In this document: in pieces, positions 43,576-51,928 of the stretch
How the letters are laid out: every line of letters begins with the position of its first letter
Numbering within the stretch: position 1 is the first letter of the stretch
Assembly: GCA_003240625.1 (NCBI GenBank)
Contig: QFMX01000001.1
Span: 186,001-250,000 of the forward strand
Direction of reading: 5' to 3'
Length of the DNA stretch: 64,000 bases
Origin: Sphingomonas taxi
Lineage (GTDB): Bacteria > Pseudomonadota > Alphaproteobacteria > Sphingomonadales > Sphingomonadaceae
Program-made: the position numbers and the translations under genes
Notes under the pieces: generated by a model
Databases searched by the model: none
Seen by the model: only the letters and a program-made list of their open reading frames with translations
What the model was told of the DNA's origin: nothing

Positions 43576-44409
43576 TTAAAAACGAAGCGCGCGCAGTGTC
43601 CGGAAACTCGTGGTGATGTCGGGCAGATAAGGCGCGGGAGCCTCGTCGTTCTCGACGTAGAAATGCCGCACGCCGGCGCTGCCCTTCAGCTTGAACAGCG
43701 CGCCGAAATCGATCGTGCCCTGGCCCACCGCGGTCATGCTCCGGTCGGGGCGCATGTCCTTGACGTGATAGGCGTAGAGCCGCGGCGCCAAGCGCTCGAT
43801 CAGGGTCGACAGGTTTTCGCCGGCATGCAGCGCCCAATAGAGATCGAGTTCCACCTTCACGAGCGCAGGGTCGGTCTCCTTCAGCAACCGGTCGTAGAGG
43901 CTGACACCGCCCGGCTTGGTCGTGAACTCGAAATCGTGGTTGTGATAGGCAAAGCCCAGCCCGGCCTTCTTCAGTTCGGTCGCGAACCGGTTGAAGTTCG
44001 GCAGCGCCGCGTTCCAGCCCGCCTCGTTGCGATGCTCGGCGGTCATGTACGGCAGCACGACCGTGGTCGCGCCGAGCGTCTTGGCCATCGTCACCGACTG
44101 GTCGAACTGCTTGAGCAGCGCGTCGTAGCCGATATGTACCGAAGGCGCGTTCAGGCCGAGCTTGTCCATCGTCCGGCGCAGCATCGCATGATCCATGCCG
44201 TCATAGCCGCCACCGCCGAATTCGACTTCGCGGTAGCCGATCTGCGCGACCTTGCCGAGCGTGCCGACCGGGTCCTTCGCGAAGATTTCGCGGATCGTGT
44301 AGAGTTGCAGGCCGATCGCCTTCAACTGTGCGGCCGACGCGGTGGGCACGAACGCGAGGGCTGCGACCGCACCGGAGCCCGCGAGCAGGTTTCTACGGTT
44401 GAGGATCAT
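43576..44409 (-). CDS. Sugar phosphate isomerase/epimerase-like TIM-barrel protein, Tat signal
   Basis: The 277-aa protein has a twin-arginine signal (LNRRNLLAGSGAVAALAFVP) and an AP-endonuclease-2/xylose-isomerase-like TIM barrel: LQLYTIREIF, YREVEFGGGGYDG, AYHNHDFEF, VKVELDLYWALHAGEN (metal-site Glu/Asp), AYHVKDMRPD and HFYVENDE. Relatives isomerise or epimerise sugars; in 3-keto-glycoside pathways such barrels act as lyases or hydratases. Export by Tat fits a metal- or cofactor-loaded periplasmic enzyme. The start overlaps the stop of the next upstream gene (ATGA at 44409-44406). Confidence 0.88.
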   Translation of the reverse strand: MILNRRNLLAGSGAVAALAFVPTASAAQLKAIGLQLYTIREIFAKDPVGTLGKVAQIGYREVEFGGGGYDGMDHAMLRRTMDKLGLNAPSVHIGYDALLKQFDQSVTMAKTLGATTVVLPYMTAEHRNEAGWNAALPNFNRFATELKKAGLGFAYHNHDFEFTTKPGGVSLYDRLLKETDPALVKVELDLYWALHAGENLSTLIERLAPRLYAYHVKDMRPDRSMTAVGQGTIDFGALFKLKGSAGVRHFYVENDEAPAPYLPDITTSFRTLRALRF

Positions 44410-44987
44410 GCGGAATACACCTTGCTGACCTGGGAATAGGGGAACTGGCCGTTATACTCGCCCGGCACCGGCAGATACTCCCGCTCCTGCGTCATGCCGA
44501 TTTCGGAGGTGTAATAGCCGGTGACGACGAGCTGCCGGAACGCCTCGAAAAAGACGCCGCCGGACGGGATCTTGTCGTTCATCGCGAGCGTGAGCAGCGC
44601 ATCCTGCTGCGCCGCCGTCGCCTTCGCACCGGCGACCTTATAGTCCTTCAGGCTGCGCGCCTCGATCGCGTCGAGCCCGGCCAGGATCGGCACGCGGTCG
44701 GCCGGCAGGGCCCAATCGGCGAGCAGCTTCTCGATATAGGCCGGGACGCCGGCGGCGATCGCGCCCGGCGTATCGGTGGTCGGCAGCACGCGTTCGCTGA
44801 GCGCGGTCATCAGCGCGCGCTGGGGCGCCGTGAAGACCGCGACGCTGGGCGGGCCCTCGCTGATGACGGGAATGCCGGCGGCCGCGCCGGGCGCCTGCGC
44901 AACACCGGCCGCGCGCGCGATCGGCGCATACAGGGCCGTGCCGAACATGGCGACGACGCCCGCGAGTGCAGTTCTACGATCGATCAT
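44406..44987 (-). CDS. Gluconate 2-dehydrogenase subunit 3-family protein, Tat signal
   Basis: The 193-aa protein starts with a Tat signal (IDRRTALAGVVAMFGTALYAP). The body matches the small subunit of flavin sugar dehydrogenases: FTAPQRALMTALSERVLPTTDTPGA, AGVPAYIEKLLADW, and FFEAFRQLVVTGYYTSEIGM near the end. In known complexes this subunit carries the GMC partner through the Tat system and stabilises it. It shares four-base overlaps with both neighbours, so stoichiometric synthesis with them is likely. The partner GMC gene is two genes downstream. Confidence 0.9.
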   Translation of the reverse strand: MIDRRTALAGVVAMFGTALYAPIARAAGVAQAPGAAAGIPVISEGPPSVAVFTAPQRALMTALSERVLPTTDTPGAIAAGVPAYIEKLLADWALPADRVPILAGLDAIEARSLKDYKVAGAKATAAQQDALLTLAMNDKIPSGGVFFEAFRQLVVTGYYTSEIGMTQEREYLPVPGEYNGQFPYSQVSKVYSA

Positions 44988-45814
44988 TTACCGTCCTTCT
45001 TCAGGTCCTGTGCGATCGCCGCCTCGGGCAACGGACGAACCCAGATATTGCGGAACGACACCGGCGAATCGTGATCCTGAAGCTGGATCGGCGCGGCATC
45101 GGCGTGCGCCTTGTAACTCGCGACCTGTCGCCAGATGGTCGTGCCAAGCATCGCCTGGTGGTTCTGGACGAGCACGCCGTTCAGCAGCGCGGTGACATAA
45201 GCGGGGCGGACCAGGCTGCCGTCGGCGGCGAAACGGGGTCGCTCGAACACGATATCGTAGGTCTGCCATTCGCCGGGGCGACGCGAGGCGTTCACCAGTG
45301 GCGGCTTCCAGCCATAGACCGCACCGACCGTGCCATCGGCATAGGTCGGGTTCTGCGAGCCATCGAGGATCTGCAGTTCGTAGCGCTGCATGAACCAGAT
45401 GCCGCTGTTGCCGCGATCCTGCGAGGTCTTGGTCGGCGGGTTTGGCGAGCGGAATTCGAGATGCATCTGCACGTCGCCGAAGCTCTGTTTCGAGACGAGG
45501 TTGTTCTCGCCGCCGCTCTTCGCACGCGACGGGATCGTCAGCGCACCGTCCGCGATCGGCCATGCGATCCGATCGGGCTTCCATGCATCGAGCGAACGCC
45601 CGTCGAACAGCACGACCGCATCGGCGGGCGGACCGCCGGGGGTCGCGGCCGGTGCGACAACGACCGGCGCAGGGCGGTCGGCGTCATGAACGCGCCACTG
45701 GCCACCGGGCAGCATCGGCGTGTCCTTGAAGCCGGGCTTCTCCTGAGCCGCGACCGACCCCGTCGCCATCAGCGTCATCGCCGTGGCGACGCTCGCCATC
45801 AAACAGGTTTTCAT
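44984..45814 (-). CDS. DUF1080 (3-keto-disaccharide hydrolase domain) protein, secreted
   Basis: The 276-aa protein has a Sec signal (SVATAMTLMATGSVAAQ) and the DUF1080 fold: VVLFDGRSLDAWKPD, SFGDVQMHLEFRSP, GNSGIWFMQRYELQILDG, GEWQTYDIVFERPRF and PIQLQDHDSPVSFRNIWVRPL. The SGIWFMQRYELQILDS-like core is more canonical than in the paralogue at 15060. It would cleave glycosides after C3 oxidation by the GMC dehydrogenase. ATG 45814 has GAGGGGAA eight bases upstream. Four-base overlap with the next gene. Confidence 0.9.
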   Translation of the reverse strand: MKTCLMASVATAMTLMATGSVAAQEKPGFKDTPMLPGGQWRVHDADRPAPVVVAPAATPGGPPADAVVLFDGRSLDAWKPDRIAWPIADGALTIPSRAKSGGENNLVSKQSFGDVQMHLEFRSPNPPTKTSQDRGNSGIWFMQRYELQILDGSQNPTYADGTVGAVYGWKPPLVNASRRPGEWQTYDIVFERPRFAADGSLVRPAYVTALLNGVLVQNHQAMLGTTIWRQVASYKAHADAAPIQLQDHDSPVSFRNIWVRPLPEAAIAQDLKKDGK

Positions 45815-45870
45815 GCTTGTTCCCCTCATCCCCATCCCCTTCCTGCCGATCGGCTTCATGCCCATCGCCG

Positions 45871-46794
45871 TCATACCGAGTCGATTTCGCGATAGGCGGC
45901 GATCAGGCGATCCTCGCCCGCACGCCCGGCGATCGAATTGCCGTGTTCCATGCCGATCACGCCTGAATAGCGCTTTGCCCGCAGCCACTTCACGATCGAG
46001 GCGTAGTTGATCTCGCCGGTCGATGGTTCGTTGCGGCCCGGATTGTCACCGAACTGGATATAGCCGATCTCGTTCCAGCACGTGTCCAGCGTCGGGATCA
46101 GGTTCCCCGACTGGATCTGCTCGTGATACAGATCGGCGAGCACCTTGACCGCCGGGCTATTGGCACCGCGCGCCACCGCATAGCCCTGCGAGATCGTCTG
46201 CATATAGACGCCCGGATGGTTGGTCCGCGTGTTGAGCGGCTCCATCACCATCGCCGCCCCCGATGGCGCGACGATATCGCCGGCGCGGCGCATCACGTCG
46301 ATCACGCGCGCGGTCTGGATATCTACCGGAACCTTCGGGTCCATGAACCCGGTGACGACGGTCATCCGCTTCGCGTTCAGTCGCTTGGCGACCTCGAGCG
46401 AGGCGCGGATATCGGCGAGGAACGCCTCGCGCTCGGCGCCGTCGGTCGCGCCGAGCAAGGGCCGCGACTTCGACCATTTGGGCATGCTGGCGACGAACAC
46501 GCCCATCGTCATGCCGCGCTGCGCGAGCGCCTTGGCCATCTGCTCCTGCTCGGCCACCGACCGCGTCGCCGCCTCGTTGTCCTCCCAGGCGGTGAAGCCC
46601 TGATCGGCGGCGTAGGCGATCTGTTCGATCCGCCCGCCGCGGCTGGCGAAGCTGCCCTCGTGCGGCGCGTAGCCGAGCGAGAAGCGCGCGGCGTTCGAGC
46701 TGCGGCGTTGCCCCCCGGCCATGCCCGGCACCAGCGACGCGGCGGCACCGGCCGCGAGCCCGGCCCCGAGCAGGTTTCGGCGGGAGAGCGTCAT
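45871..46794 (-). CDS. Hydroxypyruvate isomerase-like TIM-barrel protein, Tat signal
   Basis: The 307-aa protein has a Tat signal (TLSRRNLLGAGLAAGAAASL) and an AP-endonuclease-2-type barrel: SLGYAPHEGSF, QGFTAWEDNEAA, MTVVTGFMDP, AAMVMEPLNTRTNHPG, LIPTLDTCWNEIGYIQ and GVIGMEHGNS. The Glu and His/Asp residues in these strands are the metal site. It differs from the two other barrels in this operon, so each may take a different 3-keto product. ATG 46794 opens the Tat signal; the frame upstream overlies the cytochrome gene. Confidence 0.87.
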   Translation of the reverse strand: MTLSRRNLLGAGLAAGAAASLVPGMAGGQRRSSNAARFSLGYAPHEGSFASRGGRIEQIAYAADQGFTAWEDNEAATRSVAEQEQMAKALAQRGMTMGVFVASMPKWSKSRPLLGATDGAEREAFLADIRASLEVAKRLNAKRMTVVTGFMDPKVPVDIQTARVIDVMRRAGDIVAPSGAAMVMEPLNTRTNHPGVYMQTISQGYAVARGANSPAVKVLADLYHEQIQSGNLIPTLDTCWNEIGYIQFGDNPGRNEPSTGEINYASIVKWLRAKRYSGVIGMEHGNSIAGRAGEDRLIAAYREIDSV

Positions 46795-46807
46795 GCGACC
46801 ATTACCA

Positions 46808-47194
46808 TCATTTCGAGCCCTCGGCCTTGAGGTAGGCGATGATCGTCGCGCGCTTGGCGGCATCGGGCGTCGCGATCGGCATGCGCGTGCCCGGCACCTT
46901 CTTCTGCGGTGCGGCGAGATAGTCGTTGAGCGTCTTCTCGTCCCAGCGCAGCTTCGATGCCTTCATCGCGGGCGAGTAGTTGAAGCCGGGCGTCGCGGCG
47001 GCGGCACGGCCGACCACGCCGTACAGGTTCGGGCCGATGCCGTTCTTGCCGCCCTTCACGACGGTGTGGCACGCGCGGCACGCGGCGAAGGCCGGCGGTG
47101 CAGCCGCGGTGGATTGCGCGGTGGTCGGCGCTGAGACCGTGACTGCCGCAACTGCCGCGATACTTCCCGCGACCAGAGCCATGAGCAGCTTCAT
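46808..47194 (-). CDS. Class I c-type cytochrome
   Basis: The 128-aa protein has a Sec signal (ending near PTTAQS), one haem site CRACH (Cys39 to His43), and the axial Met in PGTRMPI. The helix ATIIAYLKAEGSK closes the fold. It is the probable electron acceptor of the GMC dehydrogenase, passing electrons to the respiratory chain. The start overlaps the stop of the Gfo/Idh/MocA gene (ATGA). Confidence 0.92.
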   Translation of the reverse strand: MKLLMALVAGSIAAVAAVTVSAPTTAQSTAAAPPAFAACRACHTVVKGGKNGIGPNLYGVVGRAAAATPGFNYSPAMKASKLRWDEKTLNDYLAAPQKKVPGTRMPIATPDAAKRATIIAYLKAEGSK

Positions 47195-48336
47195 TCATTC
47201 TCTCCCGGATTTACTAAAGTCCATTTCTGGTCTGCGCCGGCGTTGGCGATCACCGCCTCGATGAAGCGCATCGTGCGCAGGCCATCGGTCACGCCCGGAA
47301 ACCAGCGGCCGTCTTGATCGCCGCGGATCGCCGAGGCGAACGCGCGGTAAAGATTGCCGAAAGCCTCGATATAGCCCTCGGGATGACCGGCAGGTGTACG
47401 CACCAGCGAGGCGGTCGCGTCGAGCATGCCGGGGCCACCGGTCCGCACGATCTCGGCGGGGCGGTCGAGCCAGCGGAGCGTCAGCGTGTTGGGTTCCATC
47501 TGCGACCAGTCCAAGCCGCCGCGTTCGCCGTGGATGCGCAGTCGCAGCCCGTTCTCCTCGCCCGCCGCGACCTGGGTCGCCTTGAGCACGCCGCGGGCAC
47601 CGCCTTCGAACCGGAGCAGCGCGCTGACATCGTCGTCGAGCCGGCGACCGTCGACATGCGTCGTCAGGTCCGCGGAAACCGAGTGTACCGACAGGCCGGA
47701 AACATGCTCGGCGAGCTGGAACGCATGCGTGCCGATGTCGCCGAGGCAGCCGCCGAGCCCGGCGCGGGCGGGATCGGTGCGCCATTCGGCCTGCTTGTTG
47801 CCGTCGGTGTCGATCGGTTGGCTGAGCCAGCCTTGCAGATATTCGACCTGGACCAGCCGGATCGCGCCGAAATCGCCGCGTTCGACGCGCGCGCGCGCCT
47901 CTTCGATCAGCGGATAGCCGCTGTATGTGAAGGCCAGTGCGAAGTGGCGGCCGCTGGCCTTGGCGGCGGCGGCGATGGCCTCGGCCTCAACGACGCTCAT
48001 CGCCATCGGCTTTTCGCAGAACACGTGGAACCCGGCGTTCAGCGCGGCGATCGCCATCGGGGCGTGCAGATGGTTCGGCGTGACGACCGCGAGCGCGTCG
48101 ATGCGCTGGTCCGCGGGCAAAGCGTGTTCATGCGCGATCATCGCGTCGAGCGACGGATAGACGCGCTGCGGATCGAGGCCGAGCAGCGTGCCGGTGCGCG
48201 TGTTGCGGCCGGCGTCGGTGCTGAACGCGCCCGCGACGAGGTCCCAATCGCCGTCGAGCGCGGCTGCCATCCGGTGGACGGCGCCGATAAAGGCCCCTTC
48301 CCCGCCGCCGACCATACCGAGACGGAGGCGGCTCAT
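47191..48336 (-). CDS. Gfo/Idh/MocA-family NAD(P)-dependent oxidoreductase
   Basis: The 381-aa cytoplasmic protein has an N-terminal Rossmann start (RLGMVGGGEGAFIGAVHR), the family Lys in FCEKPMAMS, NHLHAPMAI and a C-terminal substrate domain with GGCLGDIGTHAFQLAEHV. Members oxidise or reduce sugar hydroxyls, often at C3. In this operon it may reduce 3-keto sugars back to usable hexose or oxidise further. ATG 48336 overlaps the upstream stop (ATGA), and its own stop overlaps the cytochrome start. Confidence 0.92.
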   Translation of the reverse strand: MSRLRLGMVGGGEGAFIGAVHRMAAALDGDWDLVAGAFSTDAGRNTRTGTLLGLDPQRVYPSLDAMIAHEHALPADQRIDALAVVTPNHLHAPMAIAALNAGFHVFCEKPMAMSVVEAEAIAAAAKASGRHFALAFTYSGYPLIEEARARVERGDFGAIRLVQVEYLQGWLSQPIDTDGNKQAEWRTDPARAGLGGCLGDIGTHAFQLAEHVSGLSVHSVSADLTTHVDGRRLDDDVSALLRFEGGARGVLKATQVAAGEENGLRLRIHGERGGLDWSQMEPNTLTLRWLDRPAEIVRTGGPGMLDATASLVRTPAGHPEGYIEAFGNLYRAFASAIRGDQDGRWFPGVTDGLRTMRFIEAVIANAGADQKWTLVNPGENE

Positions 48337-49397
48337 GCCTGCTCCTCCGACAGCCCGAGCAACTTGCGGATCGCGGTGCGATCGATGCCGCTGGCGGCGA
48401 AGTCGTCGAACGGGCGCTCGGTCAGCCGGATCATGTGGTCGCGGATGAACGGCGCGCCTTCGCGTGCGCCGTCGTCGGACCGTTTCAGCGCGCACTCCCA
48501 TTCGAGCACCGCCCAGCCGTCATAGCCATATTGCGCCATCTTGCTGAAGATCGCGGAGAAATCGACCTGCCCGTCGCCCAGCGAGCGGAACCGGCCGGCG
48601 CGGTCGACCCAGTTCTCGTAACCGCCATACACGCCCGTTCGGCCGGTCGGGTTGAACTCGGCATCCTTGACGTGAAAGCACGAGATCCGGTCGTGATAGC
48701 GGTCGATGAAGTCGAGATAATCGAGCTGCTGCAACACGAAATGCGACGGATCGAACAGCAGGCGTGCGCGCGGATGGTTGTCGACCGCGGCGAGGAAGCG
48801 TTCCCAGGTCGCGCCGTCATGGACGTCTTCGCCGGGATGGACTTCGAACGCGCAATCGACGCCGGATTCCTCGAAAACGTCGAGGATCGGGGTCCAGCGG
48901 CGGGCGAGTTCGGCAAAGGCCTCCTCGATCAACCCGGCGGGGCGTTGCGGCCACGGGTAGACGTACGGCCATGCCAGCGCGCCCGAGAAGGTGGCGTGCG
49001 CGGACAGGCCGAGATTGGCGCTGGCGCGCGCGGCGAGCTTGACCTGCTCGACCGCCCAAAGCTGGCGCTCGGCGGGCTTGCCGTGGAGTTCGGGGGGCGC
49101 GAAGCCGTCGAACAGCGTGTCGTACGCCGGGTGGACGGCGACGAGCTGGCCTTGCAGATGCGTCGACAGCTCGGTGACTTCGATGCCGTGTTTGGCGAGG
49201 CGGCCGCGAAGGTCATCGCAGTAGGTCTTGCTCTCGGCGGCGAGCTTCAGGTCGATCAACTGGGCGTTGCAGGGGATCTGGACGCCGACATAGCCGAGCC
49301 CAGCCGCCCATTCGGCCAGCGCGTCGAGCGTATCGAACGGAGCCTCGTCGCCGAGGAACTGGGCGAGGAATATCCCGGGGCCCTTCATGCCGGTCAT
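48333..49397 (-). CDS. Sugar phosphate isomerase/epimerase-like TIM-barrel protein (cytoplasmic)
   Basis: The 354-aa protein lacks a signal peptide, unlike the two other barrels. Motifs: GIFLAQFLGDEAPFD, GYVGVQIPCNAQLID, CAFEVHPGEDVHDG, ARLLFDPSHFVLQQLDYL, ISCFHVKDAEFNPTGR and GWAVLEWECALK, giving the usual Glu/Asp/His/Glu metal site. It probably acts after uptake, next to the Gfo/Idh/MocA enzyme, with which it is translationally coupled. ATG 49397 overlaps the MFS stop (ATGA). Confidence 0.88.
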   Translation of the reverse strand: MTGMKGPGIFLAQFLGDEAPFDTLDALAEWAAGLGYVGVQIPCNAQLIDLKLAAESKTYCDDLRGRLAKHGIEVTELSTHLQGQLVAVHPAYDTLFDGFAPPELHGKPAERQLWAVEQVKLAARASANLGLSAHATFSGALAWPYVYPWPQRPAGLIEEAFAELARRWTPILDVFEESGVDCAFEVHPGEDVHDGATWERFLAAVDNHPRARLLFDPSHFVLQQLDYLDFIDRYHDRISCFHVKDAEFNPTGRTGVYGGYENWVDRAGRFRSLGDGQVDFSAIFSKMAQYGYDGWAVLEWECALKRSDDGAREGAPFIRDHMIRLTERPFDDFAASGIDRTAIRKLLGLSEEQA

Positions 49398-50632
49398 GCT
49401 GCACTCTTTCTGGTGTCGTCGCGGAAGGTGAACTGGAACAGCAGCGCGATCACGGCCGCGGCGATCGCGGGATACCACCACATATGCTGCCAGTCGGCGA
49501 TGGTCGGCGATGCGGGCAGCTGCGCATACAGCAGCGCGCCGATCTGCGATCCGAGCAGCATGCCGACGCCGTAGGTGAACAGCGTCAGCATGCCCTGCGC
49601 CTGCGCGTTGACGCCCTTGGGTGTGGCGATCGTGCCGGTGTAGATCGCGCCGGCGACGAAGAAGAAATCATAGCACACGCCGTGCAGCGCGACGCCGAGA
49701 TACACCGTCCAGATCGACGAACCGCCGTCACCGATCGCGAACAATGCGTAGCGCAACGCCCATGCGGCCATGCCGACCAGCAGCAGCGGCTTCACGCCGA
49801 ACCGGCGATACAGCCACGGCATCGAGAACATGAACACGAGTTCGGACATCTGGCCAATCGCGAGCGTCCCGCCGACGTTGCTGATGCCGGTCGCGCCGAC
49901 ATAGGGCGAGGCATAGGCGTAATACATCGCCAGCGGGATCGAGATCAGCGTCGCGCACGTCATGAAGATCAGGAACGAGCGCTGACGAAGCAACCCGAAC
50001 GCCTCGACGCAGAACACCTGGCGGAGGACGCTCTCGTCGCGAGGCGCGTCCGCCGTCACGTTCGGCAGCGTGAAGCTATAGAGCCCCAGCGCGATCGACA
50101 CGACCGCAGCGACGCGGAAGATCTCCGGGCTCGCGGACAGGCCCGCCCAGCCGATGATCAACCCCGCGGTGATCCAGCCGAGCGTACCGAATGCGCGGAC
50201 GAACGGGAATTTGTCGGTCCGCTCCCCGAAGCTCTTCAGCGCGATCGTGTTCGCGAGGCCGACCGTCGGCATGTAGAGAATCATGTAGCAGAGCAGCAGC
50301 CAGACGAAGGTCCGGCCATTCTCCGGCGTCACCCGCGACGGCAGCACGAACAGCAGCACGCCGCCGACCAGGTGCAGGATCACCATCAGCATCCGCGGGC
50401 TGACGTACCGCGCCGCCGCCATGCCGAGCAGGAACGAGCCGACGATCGACGCGATCGGCCCGACCGAGAACGCGTTGCCGATCAGGTTGCCGATCCCGAC
50501 CGTCTGCATGACGAGGCCGAGGGTTACGGTCCAGGCGCCCCATACGAAGAACTGCATGAACATCATGGCGCTCAGGCGGCCGGTCAGCAGGCCGGCCGGC
50601 ATGGCCTGGGACCCAGTATCTGCACTCGCCAT
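49394..50632 (-). CDS. MFS permease of the NupG/nucleoside:H+ symporter type
   Basis: The 412-aa protein has 12 predicted membrane segments, beginning LSAMMFMQFFVWGAWTVTLG, typical of the NupG/XapB branch, with RAFGTLGWITAGLIIG and FVAGAIYTGTIATPKGV as further marks. Relatives carry nucleosides or, in glycan loci, sugars. As the first gene of the operon it likely imports the product of periplasmic processing. AGAGG lies seven bases before ATG 50632. The operator palindrome at 50697 is 65 bases upstream. Confidence 0.9.
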   Translation of the reverse strand: MASADTGSQAMPAGLLTGRLSAMMFMQFFVWGAWTVTLGLVMQTVGIGNLIGNAFSVGPIASIVGSFLLGMAAARYVSPRMLMVILHLVGGVLLFVLPSRVTPENGRTFVWLLLCYMILYMPTVGLANTIALKSFGERTDKFPFVRAFGTLGWITAGLIIGWAGLSASPEIFRVAAVVSIALGLYSFTLPNVTADAPRDESVLRQVFCVEAFGLLRQRSFLIFMTCATLISIPLAMYYAYASPYVGATGISNVGGTLAIGQMSELVFMFSMPWLYRRFGVKPLLLVGMAAWALRYALFAIGDGGSSIWTVYLGVALHGVCYDFFFVAGAIYTGTIATPKGVNAQAQGMLTLFTYGVGMLLGSQIGALLYAQLPASPTIADWQHMWWYPAIAAAVIALLFQFTFRDDTRKSAA

Positions 50633-50696
50633 TCGTTACCTCTCCGCTCGCAGTTTGCCTGCTTGTCGGACATGAAGCTACGGAGCCGCGATACGA

Positions 50697-50712
50697 ATGT
50701 AAAGGATTACAT
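50697..50712. promoter_or_regulatory. 16-bp palindromic operator, likely bound by the adjacent LacI protein
   Basis: ATGTAA-AGGA-TTACAT has perfect six-base arms around four bases. It sits in the 125-base divergent gap between the MFS operon and the LacI gene, 46 bases before the LacI start. The size and symmetry fit LacI-family operators (TGTAA-N4-TTACA). A second AT-rich palindrome GATATATATC (50715-50724) adjoins it and may be part of a promoter. Confidence 0.6.
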
Positions 50713-50757
50713 CGGATATATATCGACAGTGCCGGCGACCGGATCCATGACGAGCCT

Positions 50758-51768
50758 ATGCCGACGATCATCGAAGTGGCCGCACTCGCGGGCGTCTCTA
50801 CCGCAACCGTGTCGCGCGTGTTGAGCCGGCCCGAACAGGTGTCCGAGGATACCCGCCTTCGCGTGCTCGCGGTGGTCCGCGAATCGGGCTACGTACCCAA
50901 TGTCGCCGCACGAAGCCTGCGGACGTTGCGCGCCGCCAAGATCCTGCTGACCGTCCCCGACATCTCCAACGCGTTCTTCGCCAGCGTCATCCGCGGCGCC
51001 GAAGAAGCCGCACGCGATGCCGGCTATTCGGTCGTCGTCGGCGATACGCGGCACGACCCGGACGTCGAGGATCAATATGCCGACATGCTCTCGCGCCGCG
51101 AAGTCGACGGGCTGATCTTCCTCGGCCACCGCCTGCCCGCCAGCCTCGCCCCGATGCTGTCGCGAAAAGGTGCCGCCGCGCCGATCGTCAACGGCTGCGA
51201 ATACAGTCCGGACCTCGGCGTCCCCAGCGTCCATATCGACAATGCCGCCGCCAGCGCCGATGCGATCGAGCATCTGATCGGCCTCGGCCACCGCGCGATC
51301 GGCGTCGTCACCGGCCCCGAGATCAGCCCGATCAGCCGCGACCGCCTCGCCGGCGCGATCGACGCCGCAACCCGCGCCGGCCTGCGCGATAGCCTCCACA
51401 TCCGCATCGGCGACTATTCCGCCGGCTCGGCCATCGACCATACCCGCGACCTGATCGCGCAGGACGTGACCGCGATCTTCTGCTTCAGCGACGAAATGGC
51501 GATGGGCGCGCTCAGCGCGATCGGCGACGCGGGGCTGTCATGCCCGAAGGACGTCTCTGTCATCGGCTTCGACGACCTTCCGCTCGCGCGCTTTTTCCAG
51601 CCGCCGCTGACGACGATCGCCCAGCCCAAGTCGATGATCGGCCGCCGCACCGTCGAGTTGCTCGTCGATATCCTCCGCGGCGTCGACAGCCCGTCGCGAC
51701 AGGTCACGCTGGATCACGAACTGATCGTCCGTGGCAGCACCGCCGCGCCCGGAACGCGCCGCCGCTGA
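50758..51768 (+). CDS. LacI-family transcriptional repressor
   Basis: The 336-aa protein has an N-terminal helix-turn-helix (TIIEVAALAGVSTATVSRVLSR, residues 3-24) with hinge helix (NVAARSLRTLRA), then a periplasmic-binding-type ligand domain (LLTVPDISNAFFASVIRGAEEAA, VDGLIFLGHRL, VSVIGFDDLPLARFFQPPLTTI). Such repressors leave DNA when a sugar binds. It is divergent from the nine-gene 3-keto operon with a shared operator; it probably controls that operon and itself, and perhaps the downstream GH92 gene. Confidence 0.93.
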   Translation: MPTIIEVAALAGVSTATVSRVLSRPEQVSEDTRLRVLAVVRESGYVPNVAARSLRTLRAAKILLTVPDISNAFFASVIRGAEEAARDAGYSVVVGDTRHDPDVEDQYADMLSRREVDGLIFLGHRLPASLAPMLSRKGAAAPIVNGCEYSPDLGVPSVHIDNAAASADAIEHLIGLGHRAIGVVTGPEISPISRDRLAGAIDAATRAGLRDSLHIRIGDYSAGSAIDHTRDLIAQDVTAIFCFSDEMAMGALSAIGDAGLSCPKDVSVIGFDDLPLARFFQPPLTTIAQPKSMIGRRTVELLVDILRGVDSPSRQVTLDHELIVRGSTAAPGTRRR

Positions 51769-51843
51769 CCTGACCTTGCGAGCAAAGTCGATCGCCATCC
51801 CTGCTCGGCCCGACTCCGACTTGCAGCAGGACTCCTGTCCTTA

Positions 51844-51870
51844 TTGACAATCAAATTAGTTTAATAAAGT
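51844..51870 (+). promoter_or_regulatory. Candidate promoter of the plus-strand GH92 gene
   Basis: A perfect TTGACA (51844-51849) is followed after 15 bases by TAAAGT (51865-51870), four of six bases of TATAAT; spacing is short. The region AATCAAATTAGTTTAATAAAG is unusually AT-rich for this genome. AGGAC-TCCT-GTCCT just upstream is a small palindrome. Confidence 0.4.
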
Positions 51871-51928
51871 ATCGGGGTGCAGCACGGGTTCGCCTAGAAA
51901 CCCGGCGGCGGAGGAGGAGGATTGCCCC

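Noticed and set aside
41766..43616. 616-codon plus-strand frame opposite the GMC oxidoreductase
   Set aside because: Mirror of the GMC gene with no motif or ribosome-binding site; a GC-driven shadow.
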